NCBI GenBank assembly: GCA_944320135.1
Contig: CALUGI010000004.1
Coordinates: 1 to 64,000 of the forward strand
Length of the DNA: 64,000 bases
Direction of reading: 5' to 3'
DNA from: an uncultured Phocaeicola sp.
GTDB taxonomy: Bacteria > Bacteroidota > Bacteroidia > Bacteroidales > Bacteroidaceae
Made by a program: the position numbers and the translations under genes. Positions 25,888 through 34,221 of this stretch are shown piece after piece. The notes under the pieces are model-generated. The model had not been told where the DNA came from and ran no database searches. It saw only the letters and a list, made by a program, of their open reading frames with translations. Each line of letters opens with the position of its first letter. The stretch's first letter is position 1.

Positions 25888-27690
25888 TCAGTTCTTATTC
25901 GCCCGCTTGCGTTCCGTTTCGTCCAGAATGACTTTGCGCATACGCATACTCTTTGGAGTGACTTCTACATACTCGTCTTCCTTGATATATTCGAGCGCTT
26001 CTTCCAGAGAGAACACTACGGGAGGAATGATACGCGCCTTGTCGTCGGAACCGGAGGCGCGCATGTTGGTCAGTTTCTTCGATTTGGTTACGTTGATTAC
26101 CAGGTCGTTCTCGTGAACGTGCTCGCCTACCACCTGGCCTGCATATACTTCTTCCTGCGGATAGATGAAGAAGCGTCCGCGATCTTGCAGCTTGTCGATG
26201 GCGTATGCAAACGCCGTTCCGCTCTCCATCGCAATCATCGAGCCGTTGGTGCGGCGCGGAATGTCGCCCTTGTAAGGCTGGTATTCCTTGAAACGGTGAG
26301 CCATGATCGCCTCTCCTTGGGATGCGGTCAGCACGTTGGTGCGCAGGCCGATGATTCCGCGTGAAGGAATGTTGAACTCGATGTTCACGCGGTCGCCCTG
26401 AGTCTCCATCGACACCATCTCTCCCTTGCGGCGGGTCACCATATCAATCATCTTGCTTGAAAACTCTTCCGGAACGCTGATAGTCAGTTCTTCAACCGGC
26501 TCGCACTTCACTCCGTCGATGTCCTTGAAGATAACCTGGGGCTGGCCTACCTGAAGCTCGTATCCCTCGCGGCGCATGGTCTCAATCAATACGGACAGGT
26601 GGAGCACGCCTCGTCCCGACACAATCCACTTGCCGTCCTCGTTCTCCGTCTTGCGCACCCGCAGGGCGAGGTTCTTGTCGAGTTCCTTCATCAGACGGTC
26701 GTGTATGTGGCGTGAAGTCACGTATTTTCCTTCCTTGCCGAAGAAAGGAGAATCGTTGATGGTGAACAACATGCTCATGGTCGGCTCGTCGATGGCGATA
26801 GGCGGCAAGGGTTCGGGATTCTCGAAGTCGCAGATAGTGTCGCCGATTTCGAAGCCTTCCACGCCGATGATGGCACAGATGTCACCGGACGATACAGACT
26901 CCACCTTCTTGCGGCCCAACCCTTCAAACGTATGCACTTCCTTTATTTTCGATTTGAGCATCCGCCCGTCACGTTTCGCCAGCGTGATGTTCATGCCTTC
27001 GCTGATGGTCCCGCGATGCACGCGCCCCACGGCGATACGTCCCGTGTACGACGAATAGTCGAGCGAAGTGATGAGCATCTGCGGCGTACCCTCCAGTTGC
27101 TGGGGCGCCGGGATGTATTTCACGATAGCGTCGAGCAGGGGTTCGATGGTGCCCGTAGGAGTTTTCCAGTCCTCGCCCATCCAGTTGTTTTTAGCCGAGC
27201 CGTAGAGCACGGGGAAGTCAAGCTGGTCTTCCGTGGCATTGAGGCTGAACATCAGGTCGAACACCATTTCATACACCTCTTCCGGACGGCAGTTGGGCTT
27301 GTCCACCTTGTTGACTACCACGATCGGCTTCAAGCCAATCTGCAACGCCTTCTGAAGCACGAAGCGCGTCTGCGGCATCGGGCCTTCGAAAGCGTCCACA
27401 AGCAGGATGCACCCGTCGGCCATGTTCAGCACGCGCTCCACCTCGCCTCCGAAGTCGGCGTGTCCCGGAGTATCGATGATATTGATTTTCGTACCTTTGT
27501 AATTGATGGATACGTTTTTCGAGAGGATTGTGATTCCCCTCTCCCGCTCCAAGTCGTTGTTATCCAAAACCAGCTCGCCGTTGGTCTGGTCGTTGCGGAA
27601 CAGATGTCCCGCCAGCATCATTTTATCCACCAGCGTCGTCTTTCCGTGGTCCACGTGGGCGATGATGGCAATGTTTCTAATATCTTGCAT
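25888..27690 (-). CDS. typA: Ribosome-associated GTPase TypA/BipA
   Basis: A 600-residue translational GTPase of normal length. G1 is [14 protein letters not shown] at about residue 11, followed by [14 protein letters not shown] (switch I), [13 protein letters not shown] (G3, about 73) and VVNKVDKP (G4, about 127). Domains II, III and V resemble EF-G, and the C terminus is basic (KRANKN). It binds ribosomes and aids their assembly and stress adaptation. The ATG at 27690 ([16 protein letters not shown]) is chosen over one eight codons upstream, which overlaps the promoter element. It is divergent from rpsO. Confidence 0.97.
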   Translation of the reverse strand: MQDIRNIAIIAHVDHGKTTLVDKMMLAGHLFRNDQTNGELVLDNNDLERERGITILSKNVSINYKGTKINIIDTPGHADFGGEVERVLNMADGCILLVDAFEGPMPQTRFVLQKALQIGLKPIVVVNKVDKPNCRPEEVYEMVFDLMFSLNATEDQLDFPVLYGSAKNNWMGEDWKTPTGTIEPLLDAIVKYIPAPQQLEGTPQMLITSLDYSSYTGRIAVGRVHRGTISEGMNITLAKRDGRMLKSKIKEVHTFEGLGRKKVESVSSGDICAIIGVEGFEIGDTICDFENPEPLPPIAIDEPTMSMLFTINDSPFFGKEGKYVTSRHIHDRLMKELDKNLALRVRKTENEDGKWIVSGRGVLHLSVLIETMRREGYELQVGQPQVIFKDIDGVKCEPVEELTISVPEEFSSKMIDMVTRRKGEMVSMETQGDRVNIEFNIPSRGIIGLRTNVLTASQGEAIMAHRFKEYQPYKGDIPRRTNGSMIAMESGTAFAYAIDKLQDRGRFFIYPQEEVYAGQVVGEHVHENDLVINVTKSKKLTNMRASGSDDKARIIPPVVFSLEEALEYIKEDEYVEVTPKSMRMRKVILDETERKRANKN

Positions 27691-27711
27691 ACTATACCTA
27701 TTATTTGCGCG

Positions 27712-27719
27712 CAAAGTTA
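27712..27719 (-). promoter_or_regulatory. -7 promoter element of typA
   Basis: TAACTTTG on the minus strand, 21 bases before the typA ATG. Confidence 0.5.
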
Positions 27720-27741
27720 CTACTTTTTTCCGAAAAACGCA

Positions 27742-27771
27742 TTGCTGTTTAGAAGATTATCCTTACCTTTG
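27742..27771 (+). promoter_or_regulatory. Promoter of rpsO
   Basis: TTG (27742-27744), 19 bases, TACCTTTG (27764-27771). It lies 41 bases before the rpsO ATG and fits the Bacteroides consensus. Confidence 0.7.
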
Positions 27772-27812
27772 CGCCGCAAATCAAAGTTTACAAATTATTT
27801 AAAGTCAAATTT

Positions 27813-28082
27813 ATGTATTTAGATCCAGCTAAAAAGCAAGAAATCTTTGGAAAGTACGGGAAGTCTAACACTGATACTGGCTCGCCTGAAGCGCAGATAG
27901 CATTGTTTTCATACCGTATTTCTCATCTGACAGAGCACTTGAAGCTCCACAGAAAAGATTATACTACGGAAAGGTCTCTGACCAAACTGGTGGGCAAGCG
28001 CCGTGCATTGCTCAACTACCTGAAGGATCGCGACATCGAGAGATACCGCGCTATCGTGAAGGCTCTTGGTCTGCGCAAGTAA
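27813..28082 (+). CDS. rpsO: 30S ribosomal protein S15
   Basis: An 89-residue S15 of the usual length. It has the family signature [49 protein letters not shown] and ends [14 protein letters not shown]. It binds 16S rRNA in the central domain. The gene is monocistronic with its own promoter and terminator. The leader before the ATG is only about 35 bases, too short for the large autoregulatory fold known in Escherichia coli. Confidence 0.97.
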   Translation: MYLDPAKKQEIFGKYGKSNTDTGSPEAQIALFSYRISHLTEHLKLHRKDYTTERSLTKLVGKRRALLNYLKDRDIERYRAIVKALGLRK

Positions 28083-28102
28083 CCTCTTGCGGAACGAACT
28101 GA

Positions 28103-28150
28103 AATCCGGGCCGTTTTCCTGAAACACGGAAGACAGCCCGGATTGTTTTT
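28103..28150 (+). terminator. Terminator of rpsO
   Basis: AATCCGGGC (28103-28111) pairs with GCCCGGATT (28136-28144), with a smaller CCG/CGG pair inside, followed by GTTTTT. Confidence 0.85.
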
Positions 28151-28159
28151 GCCGGTTTC

Positions 28160-28271
28160 CCGAAACCGCCCGGAAAACCTGTCCTCAAAACCCGGCGGAC
28201 TTCAGCGCAAAGGTCTGCCGGGTTTTGCGCCAAAGTCCGCCGGGTTGTCCGCACAAGTCCGAGGGGAGTTA
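28160..28271. repeat. 22-bp unit array F
   Basis: Units at 28184-28205, 28206-28227, 28228-28249 and 28250-28271, all exactly 22 bases, plus a 24-base relative before them. The cores of the first and third units (ACCCGGCGGACT and AGTCCGCCGGGT) are perfect reverse complements. The A- and T-tracts are shorter than in the other arrays. It lies between rpsO and the AT-rich surface-protein island. Confidence 0.65.
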
Positions 28272-28286
28272 TTGTGAGGAGATTAC

Positions 28287-30704
28287 TTATCTATTCATAA
28301 CAAAAGGAATAGGTTCTGTTTGATGAGGTATTCCTGTCACTGAATTGACATTTTCATTGTACTTAACTCCCGTGATAGTATTAAGGTTACCACTATCAAA
28401 TGTACCGTCCAATACGCACGTTACATAAGTGGTTACAGACCCTCCAAATACAACTGTCTTTCTTATTGAGCATTCATTCTTCTGCACAGTCCAACTACCG
28501 CCATTAAAACTTTCATTGACATCTTCTGTTTCAATGACACCTCCTCCTTCTGTAAGTATCAAGGTTCTGACCTTATCTTCTCCATCAATATTTAGAGTCC
28601 ATGTTCCAGACAAATCTACAGGTTTGGTTGTAAACGATTGTACATTTCCCTTTATAGTTTTCCCGTCATACCCTATATACGCATAATAGCTGTATGCAGT
28701 GGAAGGCTTCAGATTTGGCAATCTGATGTCGTACTCCCCGTCTTTATAGTCTGTTGCAAAATTTAATGTTCCCTCATCACTCGACAGCACAATACCGCAT
28801 GTAGCACTCTGAGGAACATTTTCGTATGTGCATCTTACTGTCGCCGTTTTATCCGTAACATTAACGCACTCTCCGGTACTGCAAGCGGGAGTAAGCGTTG
28901 TAAAAGATTTCACATCCCCTTTTACGGTTTTCCCGTCATACTCTATATACGCATAATAACTGTATGCAGTGGAAGGCTTCAGGTTTGACAGGTTGATACC
29001 GTGTTCTCCGTCTCTATTGTCTGTCGTGAAATTTAGCATTCCATAATCGCTTGACAACGCAACACCGCATACTGCACTCTGAGGGACATTCTCGTATATG
29101 CATCTTACCGTTGCCGTTTCAACGCCAATATAGACATACTCTCCGGTACTGCAAGCGGGAGCAAGCGTTGTAAAAGATTTCACATCCCCTTTTATGGTTT
29201 TCCCGTCATACTCTATATACGCATAATAACTGTATGCAGTGGAAGGCTTCAAATTTGGCAGGTTAATGTCGCGCTCCCCGTCTTTATTGTCTGTCGTGAT
29301 ATTTAATGTCCCGTAATTGCTTGACAACGCAACACCGCATGTGGCGTTCTGTGGAACATTCTCGTATGTACATTTTACCGTTGCCGTTTCAACGCCAATA
29401 TTGGAACACTCTCCGGTACTGCAAGTTGGAGAACCGGTTTTGAATGTTTGTTTATCGGATTTGTATGTAAACTCAAGATTATTTACTTTGCATTTGTATA
29501 TTACAAAATAAGTATATTCAGTATCCGGTTTAAGTTCTTTTTCCGTAGCTGTTAATATATAATCATCTTTCCCTTCAGTATTTTCCGTTATGGCAGGAAT
29601 TTCTTTTTCCTTATCCGATTCATCGGCTGGGCTTAAAAGAAAGTAAGTTTTCCCACGCTTAGTTATTTCTGTTGTATGCAATTCCCCTTTTAAAGTGACA
29701 TTGGTTTGAACTTCTTCTATTTCAGGAGGCAATGCTATTAGGTTAATGCCATATTTTTTCCCATAATAATTTTTATATGCTTCAGCCTGTTTCGATTTTG
29801 GATTTTTTTCCTGGAGTTTCTTCTTTGCTTCTTCTCCTTTTTTCTTTACTGTAACAATATACAAGATGAAAGCGTCATCTCCGGGACTTCCTGATATTTC
29901 TTCTAATGAAGCCGTCACTCCGATTTCATCATCCTTTTCAAAACAATTGTCTGTAATTAATATTTCATCTTTCAATTCTGCATTATCTTGTATTCTGATT
30001 ATTGTATTGAGAAAAAATGCAATGCTTTGCTTAGCGATTTTACTCCATCCGTTGATTTCAACGTTGTTTTCCTCAAATGCGTTCAACAGTCTTTGAACAT
30101 TTGAACAAAATATACGAACTTTATTCCCTCTTTCTACATCAGATTCTTCTTGTTCCAGATTCAAAGATATACTTTCGCCTGCAGCATTAAAGACATCACT
30201 CCCTTCATCTTTTCCATTATAATGAATGAAATAAAGCTGTTCGCCATCAAAAACGCTTGCAATATTGCCTTCTTCATCTGTGCAGATTAAGTATTCAAAT
30301 CTATAGAAGGCAGAAGCTAATAGAATAGTATCATTTGCTGCAAATGTTCCTGCATTGCTTGCCATCATAACACTTCGATTGTCTGAATAGATTTTATTGA
30401 ACGGAATATTCGCATCATTGATTTCATAAAGTCTATAACCTTCCGTTTCACATCTTCCAATATTTGACTTTTCAAATATTACACTGTCAACTTTTTCTGT
30501 AACAATGTTATAAACCAAATCATCAATGCGTGTTTGCGATACGATTTTCCCGTTCTCTACACAATATGTAATGCTATCGATACTCTCTGTATAAAAGCCA
30601 TTGAAACTTTTGTCGTTCATGTGATAACGCATAAATTTCTGCGCAGTCATAATGTTTATACAGAAAACGGAAAACATTATGGCAAAAAGAAGTTTCTTAA
30701 TCAT
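28287..30704 (-). CDS. Large secreted protein with fibronectin III-like repeats
   Basis: An 805-residue exported protein with signal peptide MIKKLLFAIMFSVFCINIMTAQ. The N-terminal half (25-330) is not recognised. A diverged Fn3-like stretch (about 330-430) is followed by three 90-residue repeats (about 430-690), each with the pattern CSTGE..ATV.C.YENVPQ.A.CG and STAYSYYAYI.YDGKT. The repeats are also 270-bp DNA repeats. The last 100 residues (LSGTWTLNIDGEDKVRTLIL) look like a lipocalin-type or beta-sandwich domain. The likely location is the cell surface or periplasm. The DNA is far more AT-rich than its neighbours. It is the last gene of the island. Confidence 0.8.
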   Translation of the reverse strand: MIKKLLFAIMFSVFCINIMTAQKFMRYHMNDKSFNGFYTESIDSITYCVENGKIVSQTRIDDLVYNIVTEKVDSVIFEKSNIGRCETEGYRLYEINDANIPFNKIYSDNRSVMMASNAGTFAANDTILLASAFYRFEYLICTDEEGNIASVFDGEQLYFIHYNGKDEGSDVFNAAGESISLNLEQEESDVERGNKVRIFCSNVQRLLNAFEENNVEINGWSKIAKQSIAFFLNTIIRIQDNAELKDEILITDNCFEKDDEIGVTASLEEISGSPGDDAFILYIVTVKKKGEEAKKKLQEKNPKSKQAEAYKNYYGKKYGINLIALPPEIEEVQTNVTLKGELHTTEITKRGKTYFLLSPADESDKEKEIPAITENTEGKDDYILTATEKELKPDTEYTYFVIYKCKVNNLEFTYKSDKQTFKTGSPTCSTGECSNIGVETATVKCTYENVPQNATCGVALSSNYGTLNITTDNKDGERDINLPNLKPSTAYSYYAYIEYDGKTIKGDVKSFTTLAPACSTGEYVYIGVETATVRCIYENVPQSAVCGVALSSDYGMLNFTTDNRDGEHGINLSNLKPSTAYSYYAYIEYDGKTVKGDVKSFTTLTPACSTGECVNVTDKTATVRCTYENVPQSATCGIVLSSDEGTLNFATDYKDGEYDIRLPNLKPSTAYSYYAYIGYDGKTIKGNVQSFTTKPVDLSGTWTLNIDGEDKVRTLILTEGGGVIETEDVNESFNGGSWTVQKNECSIRKTVVFGGSVTTYVTCVLDGTFDSGNLNTITGVKYNENVNSVTGIPHQTEPIPFVMNR
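28627..29436 (-). repeat. Three 270-bp tandem coding repeats
   Basis: Three copies beginning near 28627, 28897 and 29167, each 270 bases and encoding a 90-residue Fn3-like unit. The copies at 28897 and 29167 are the most alike, so copy-number change by recombination is possible. Confidence 0.8.
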
Positions 30705-30715
30705 GATGTTAGATT

Positions 30716-31042
30716 CTAATTATTTGCAATGTCTTTATAAATAAATTTGTCGATATCCGATAACGCATATTTTGCTTCTTTTCCATCAGTTGTCACTATC
30801 ATATCCTCAGAAGTGAATGTAATCTTAGAATTGACAGTCAATTCAATAGGAATGTTTATTCCATCTTGAGTTACAATTCCACATATTAGCAAAATATTAG
30901 AGTCAGTTATTCCGCTGTCTTCTATTATATCGTCTTGAGAAATTGGTTGTTCATCTTTATTGTTGCAAGATAAAATACACAAAAGCATGAGACTTTGCAT
31001 AAAAGCAAATAAGCTGATATTAAAAAATCTGTTCATATTCAT
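30716..31042 (-). CDS. Small lipoprotein
   Basis: A 108-residue protein that I do not recognise. The N terminus (MNMNRFFNISLFAFMQSLMLLCILSC) is a lipoprotein signal with lipobox ILSC, so it is probably membrane-anchored. The mature part is acidic then beta-rich and ends EAKYALSDIDKFIYKDIANN, a pattern common at the end of Bacteroides surface proteins, where it places the residue before a PorSS- or Fn3-like neighbour. Two starts (31042 and 31036) are possible. It is 11 bases upstream of the large Fn3 protein gene, so the two are co-transcribed and perhaps act together. Confidence 0.7.
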   Translation of the reverse strand: MNMNRFFNISLFAFMQSLMLLCILSCNNKDEQPISQDDIIEDSGITDSNILLICGIVTQDGINIPIELTVNSKITFTSEDMIVTTDGKEAKYALSDIDKFIYKDIANN

Positions 31043-31061
31043 TTCATCTATTTCATTAAAA

Positions 31062-31472
31062 TTACAGTCGCCCGCTCCCTTTACAGCTGGGACATTTCCC
31101 ACTCCCATTACAAACGATGCATGGGTCTACCCAACGAGAATTGCCGAAAGAAGTATCATAATATTTTCCTTTGCCATTACACTTAGAGCAAACTCCATTA
31201 CCGTTGCAATGTGCATTATCTGAGGCTGAAGACTTTCGGCAGATTCTGGATGAGGCACGCGAAGATGAGTTGCCATAGTTTGTAGATGCATTGCCGCTCG
31301 TCGATTTCCCTTTCAACTCTAACCATTCCTGTTTAGTGTAGTTGCTTCCATCAGACTTCTTATTATAACGGCAAAAATCCTGATATTCTTGTTCCCATTC
31401 AGCATTAACCTGATTTATACTTTGTGTGGCTATCGTGCCGAATATCTGATTGTATTGGTTTTGCTGAGCCAT
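31062..31472 (-). CDS. Zinc-ribbon (DnaJ-like CxxCxGxG) protein, second half of a split gene
   Basis: A 136-residue reading frame starting MAQQNQYNQIFGTIATQ. Its C-terminal 50 residues carry four cysteine/glycine motifs (HCNGNG, CSKCNGKG, CIVCNGSG, CPSCKGSG), like the zinc-binding centre of DnaJ. It has no signal peptide of its own. It is in the same frame as the small lipoprotein frame just upstream, separated by one TAA and one codon. Together they would make a lipoprotein of about 204 residues, a form I believe occurs in other Bacteroides. It may therefore be untranslated, re-initiated or cytoplasmic. The function is unknown. Confidence 0.65.
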   Translation of the reverse strand: MAQQNQYNQIFGTIATQSINQVNAEWEQEYQDFCRYNKKSDGSNYTKQEWLELKGKSTSGNASTNYGNSSSRASSRICRKSSASDNAHCNGNGVCSKCNGKGKYYDTSFGNSRWVDPCIVCNGSGKCPSCKGSGRL

Positions 31473-31475
31473 TGT

Positions 31476-31673
31476 TTACATAATGGCATAATTAGGATCA
31501 AGCAGATAATTCATATTTCCGCCATACATATTGGCCCCATAACCGCCATAACCTCCCAAACCTGTCATAAAACCTTGCCCGAAACTTCCGCATGATACGA
31601 AAGAAACAGCACCTCCGAATAATATTATCGCATATACTAGTGCTTTCGTTTGCGCTATCAATTTTGTTTTCAT
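31476..31673 (-). CDS. Small glycine/tyrosine-rich lipoprotein, first half of a split gene
   Basis: A 65-residue frame with signal sequence MKTKLIAQTKALVYAIILFGG and lipobox FVSC, then a glycine-, tyrosine- and asparagine-rich stretch (GFMTGLGGYGGYGANMYGG). The stop TAA at 31476-31478 is followed in the same frame by ACA and the ATG of the zinc-ribbon frame. It is probably the anchor half of an interrupted lipoprotein, though a short lipoprotein of this kind could also be functional alone. Confidence 0.6.
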   Translation of the reverse strand: MKTKLIAQTKALVYAIILFGGAVSFVSCGSFGQGFMTGLGGYGGYGANMYGGNMNYLLDPNYAIM

Positions 31674-31720
31674 TTGAGTATAAATCGTTACAATTAGATT
31701 AAAGCCTATTTCATTGATAA

Positions 31721-32122
31721 TTACTTCTCATAATAATGCCTAGTCCTACCATTCATTTCTATTTCAAGTGTAGAACCGTCACATGAATATTCATACATAG
31801 CACCATCAATATATAAATATTCATCATTTACTGTATACCATTTTATATCATCATCTTCATTGACCCAATCTATATCAGGTTCGTATGAGCCATGTATACC
31901 AGTTCCATCTGAATAAAAACAATAGTAATCAAAGATATATCTATTATCGCTATCTTCGACCCATTCACCATAAAGTGTCCCATCATACTCTTTGTTTAAC
32001 AATTCATTATCGGCATCATCAGTATCATCACTACATGACATCATATTTGTTCCCATAAGAAGGACGAAAATGGCTAGAAATGCCGACTTGTAAAATCTTA
32101 CATTTTTCATTTTTCTTTTCAT
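31721..32122 (-). CDS. Lipoprotein with lipocalin-like domain
   Basis: A 133-residue protein. The N terminus (KNVRFYKSAFLAIFVLLMGTNMMSC) is a lipoprotein signal with lipobox MMSC. The mature part is very acidic (SDDTDDADNE) and then reads LYGEWVEDSDNRYIFDYYCFYSDGTG...EYSCDGSTLEIEMNG, the GxW start and beta-strand pattern of small lipocalin-like proteins of Bacteroides. Such domains are often found on the outer membrane but have no settled role. An alternative start four codons later (MKNVRF) is possible. It belongs to the AT-rich island and has no close homologue that I can name. Confidence 0.75.
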   Translation of the reverse strand: MKRKMKNVRFYKSAFLAIFVLLMGTNMMSCSDDTDDADNELLNKEYDGTLYGEWVEDSDNRYIFDYYCFYSDGTGIHGSYEPDIDWVNEDDDIKWYTVNDEYLYIDGAMYEYSCDGSTLEIEMNGRTRHYYEK

Positions 32123-32156
32123 TATGATTTAATATTATAGTTTTCAATATACTTGC

Positions 32157-32915
32157 CTAAAAATAAACACCCGCTCTAAAGCCGCAACTCAGTTCAGAGT
32201 TTTCTTGAAATCCTATTGTGAATTGAGGTCCAATAAACACTCCCCGTTTTCTTCCGGCATAAAAAGTTGGCTCAAGCGACATTCCCCATTGACTCTTTGT
32301 ATCACTCCCTTCAAAATACACATTGCAAACAGCATTAAGCGACATCGCTATAAATATCTTTGGAGTAAAATAATATCCAATTGCAGGTCCAAACTTAATT
32401 ACATCTGACACGTAATCACTATCAACTAATCCACAATTAATGTTGAACGGAGAAATATTCATTCCGACATAAGTATTTGTATAGACTTTCCAAGGAAGTG
32501 CAAGCATTGACATGCCATAACTGCCGGAAAGTTTAACATCTTCAAACGTTGATGCAGCATAGCCTATTTCACCTACAACAACTTTACGTTCTTCTTCAAA
32601 ATCATTTTGTTGATACTTTGCAACGCTATGATTTTGTCCTGTATGATTTAATGTAATATTAGTTTGAGTTACGACCTTAGTATCATTAAACTCTTTTTCA
32701 GGAATGCTCAACTCCATCCCCACATACACAAATTGTGCGGCATCCGGGTTCAGTTGAATAATTTCTTCCTGCGTAACTCCATACCGGCTTGCGATGGAAG
32801 CAAGCGTTTCTCCACGATCTACGATGTGTTTTCTCACCGTTTGTCCTGATACGGACATTGCATGAAACAGCACGATTGCACATGCTGCAATCAATTTGGC
32901 TCTAATGTTTCTCAT
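32157..32915 (-). CDS. Secreted LysM protein with beta-barrel-like C terminus
   Basis: A 252-residue exported protein. Signal peptide MRNIRAKLIAACAIVLFHAMSVSGQ is followed by one LysM domain (KHIVDRGETLASIASRYGV...LSIP, about 29-72), which binds peptidoglycan-like glycans. A linker (75-115) leads to a C-terminal region of alternating hydrophobic strands that ends in an aromatic residue (GFRAGVYF), as in small outer-membrane beta-barrels. The design would tether the outer membrane to the cell wall. It lies 32 bases after the coiled-coil lipoprotein gene in the same leftward group. Confidence 0.78.
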   Translation of the reverse strand: MRNIRAKLIAACAIVLFHAMSVSGQTVRKHIVDRGETLASIASRYGVTQEEIIQLNPDAAQFVYVGMELSIPEKEFNDTKVVTQTNITLNHTGQNHSVAKYQQNDFEEERKVVVGEIGYAASTFEDVKLSGSYGMSMLALPWKVYTNTYVGMNISPFNINCGLVDSDYVSDVIKFGPAIGYYFTPKIFIAMSLNAVCNVYFEGSDTKSQWGMSLEPTFYAGRKRGVFIGPQFTIGFQENSELSCGFRAGVYF

Positions 32916-32947
32916 TTCGTAATAATTTGAGTGATGAATGATTTTAT

Positions 32948-33799
32948 TTAATTAGTCTGTATAATCAGATAATTGGATACGCTCCAGAACTCAGCAGGGT
33001 CAATGATGTGCAGAATCGTTCCGCCTCCCACGCTCTCAAGCCGATAGGAGCCTTTGGGCATAGCGGTCAGTATTTTGGGGCGTTGGGAGTTGATAGTTAT
33101 TTCTTTAAACTGACGTATGTCTACTTTAGCGAATTGCTCTTTATTCAAGTTGGAATAATTAATTTTCTTTCTCAATATTCCGCCAGTGAGCAAGTTTGCC
33201 TGTTGAAGCTCTTTTCTGGTTCCTATTCTGACATAACATTCGTTGAGCATCTCATTTTGTATGTCCAATGCCTTCAATTGAGCCTGATTCTTTTGTTCCA
33301 AATCCGATATATCTCCCTGCAATGCGTTTACATGCGACTGAAGGCGGGAGATACTTCTGTTCTTTTGAGACAAGTCTTGAGTAAGTTCCTGTATAGTCTT
33401 GTCTTTCTCGGCCAGTTGCTGGTCAAGGAAAGCAATAACCTTATTCAGCTTTTCTATCATAGGGGTTCCGGCCTGCCGAAGCGAATCCTGCAATACATTT
33501 ATCTGCTTGCGCTGCCGTTCAAGCAATCCTTCAAAAAAGTGCAGATTTTCCAGCACTTGCCGTTTGGACAAAGGCGTTCCTTCTTGCGAGAAATATATCA
33601 GCCGTTCTTGCTGGGCGATACTGTCAAGACTCGCAGAGATAATGTTCATAGTAGAAGTAAGAGCTTCCAGTTCTTGCCTCTGCCGCTGATTTATATTCAT
33701 GACAGAATCCCGTTCTGCACGAAACTTCGACTCTGAATCTTGATTTCCACAAGCCGACAATATAAAACCAGGGATTAGAAGCAATAAAATCCTTTTCAT
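32948..33799 (-). CDS. Coiled-coil lipoprotein
   Basis: A 283-residue protein. The signal MKRILLLLIPGFILSACGNQ has lipobox LSAC. From about residue 30 to 200 it is almost wholly heptad-rich coiled coil (EALTSTMNIISASLDSIAQQ, LNKVIAFLDQQLAEKDKTIQEL, LQSHVNALQGDISDLEQKNQ). The C-terminal 80 residues are a small beta-rich domain (RPKILTAMPKGSYRLESVGGGTILHIIDP). It looks like a periplasmic spacer or scaffold anchored in the membrane. It is the first gene of the AT-rich island and directly follows the folded region at 33856-34135. Confidence 0.78.
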   Translation of the reverse strand: MKRILLLLIPGFILSACGNQDSESKFRAERDSVMNINQRQRQELEALTSTMNIISASLDSIAQQERLIYFSQEGTPLSKRQVLENLHFFEGLLERQRKQINVLQDSLRQAGTPMIEKLNKVIAFLDQQLAEKDKTIQELTQDLSQKNRSISRLQSHVNALQGDISDLEQKNQAQLKALDIQNEMLNECYVRIGTRKELQQANLLTGGILRKKINYSNLNKEQFAKVDIRQFKEITINSQRPKILTAMPKGSYRLESVGGGTILHIIDPAEFWSVSNYLIIQTN

Positions 33800-33855
33800 A
33801 TCCTAAGCTGTTCATGCTTATAGCCTCCCCGGATTCAGCTTGTAACAAATAAAAA

Positions 33856-34135
33856 GGCATGGGAGTCTGTACTCTTGCTTATCCCACGCTCAGGCCTTCG
33901 CATTGCCCATCTACAAGGATAAGCAACGCAGCTAGCCCACGCCGAGATGATATATAAACAGTACTATAAGGACATAGCACCCCCATATAACACCCTGTGG
34001 ACGCTTCCGTTGCCTTATCTTCCTGTAGATCAAAGTTGCGAAGTTTGAGCGTAGAAGATAACGTTCCGTAAACGCCTTTCTCTTATAAAAAAGAACCTCT
34101 TTCCCCCTAACCCTCCGGCTAGCTGAGATTCTTTT
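33856..34135 (-). ncRNA. Candidate structured RNA upstream of the island
   Basis: Three strong inverted repeats lie in a gene-free 422-bp stretch. (1) GGCATGGG (33856) with CCCACGCC (33936), enclosing TTGCTTATCC (33875) with GGATAAGCAA (33917). (2) TTATCTTC (34015) with GAAGATAA (34054) inside a longer imperfect stem. (3) AAAAGAACCTC (34089) with GAGATTCTTTT (34125). On the minus strand hairpin 1 is followed by TTTTTATTT, like a terminator, so an RNA of about 280 bases reading leftward is proposed. The strand is not certain, and a mobile-element end is the alternative. Confidence 0.4.
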
Positions 34136-34169
34136 GCAAAAGAAATGAAATTATGCTTAGAAAACAAAC

Positions 34170-34216
34170 AATAAGGAATGATTTTTATGTTTATATGTTG
34201 AAAATCATTCCTTATT
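34170..34216 (-). terminator. Terminator of the GH3 gene
   Basis: A perfect 16-bp stem: AATAAGGAATGATTTT (34170-34185) and AAAATCATTCCTTATT (34201-34216), loop of 15. It starts six bases after the GH3 stop codon and works on either strand. Confidence 0.8.
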
Positions 34217-34221
34217 CAGAT

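Noticed and set aside
33800-34221. Retron or tmRNA
   Set aside because: No reverse transcriptase is nearby and no tag-peptide frame or tRNA-like end is visible; only general RNA structure can be claimed.
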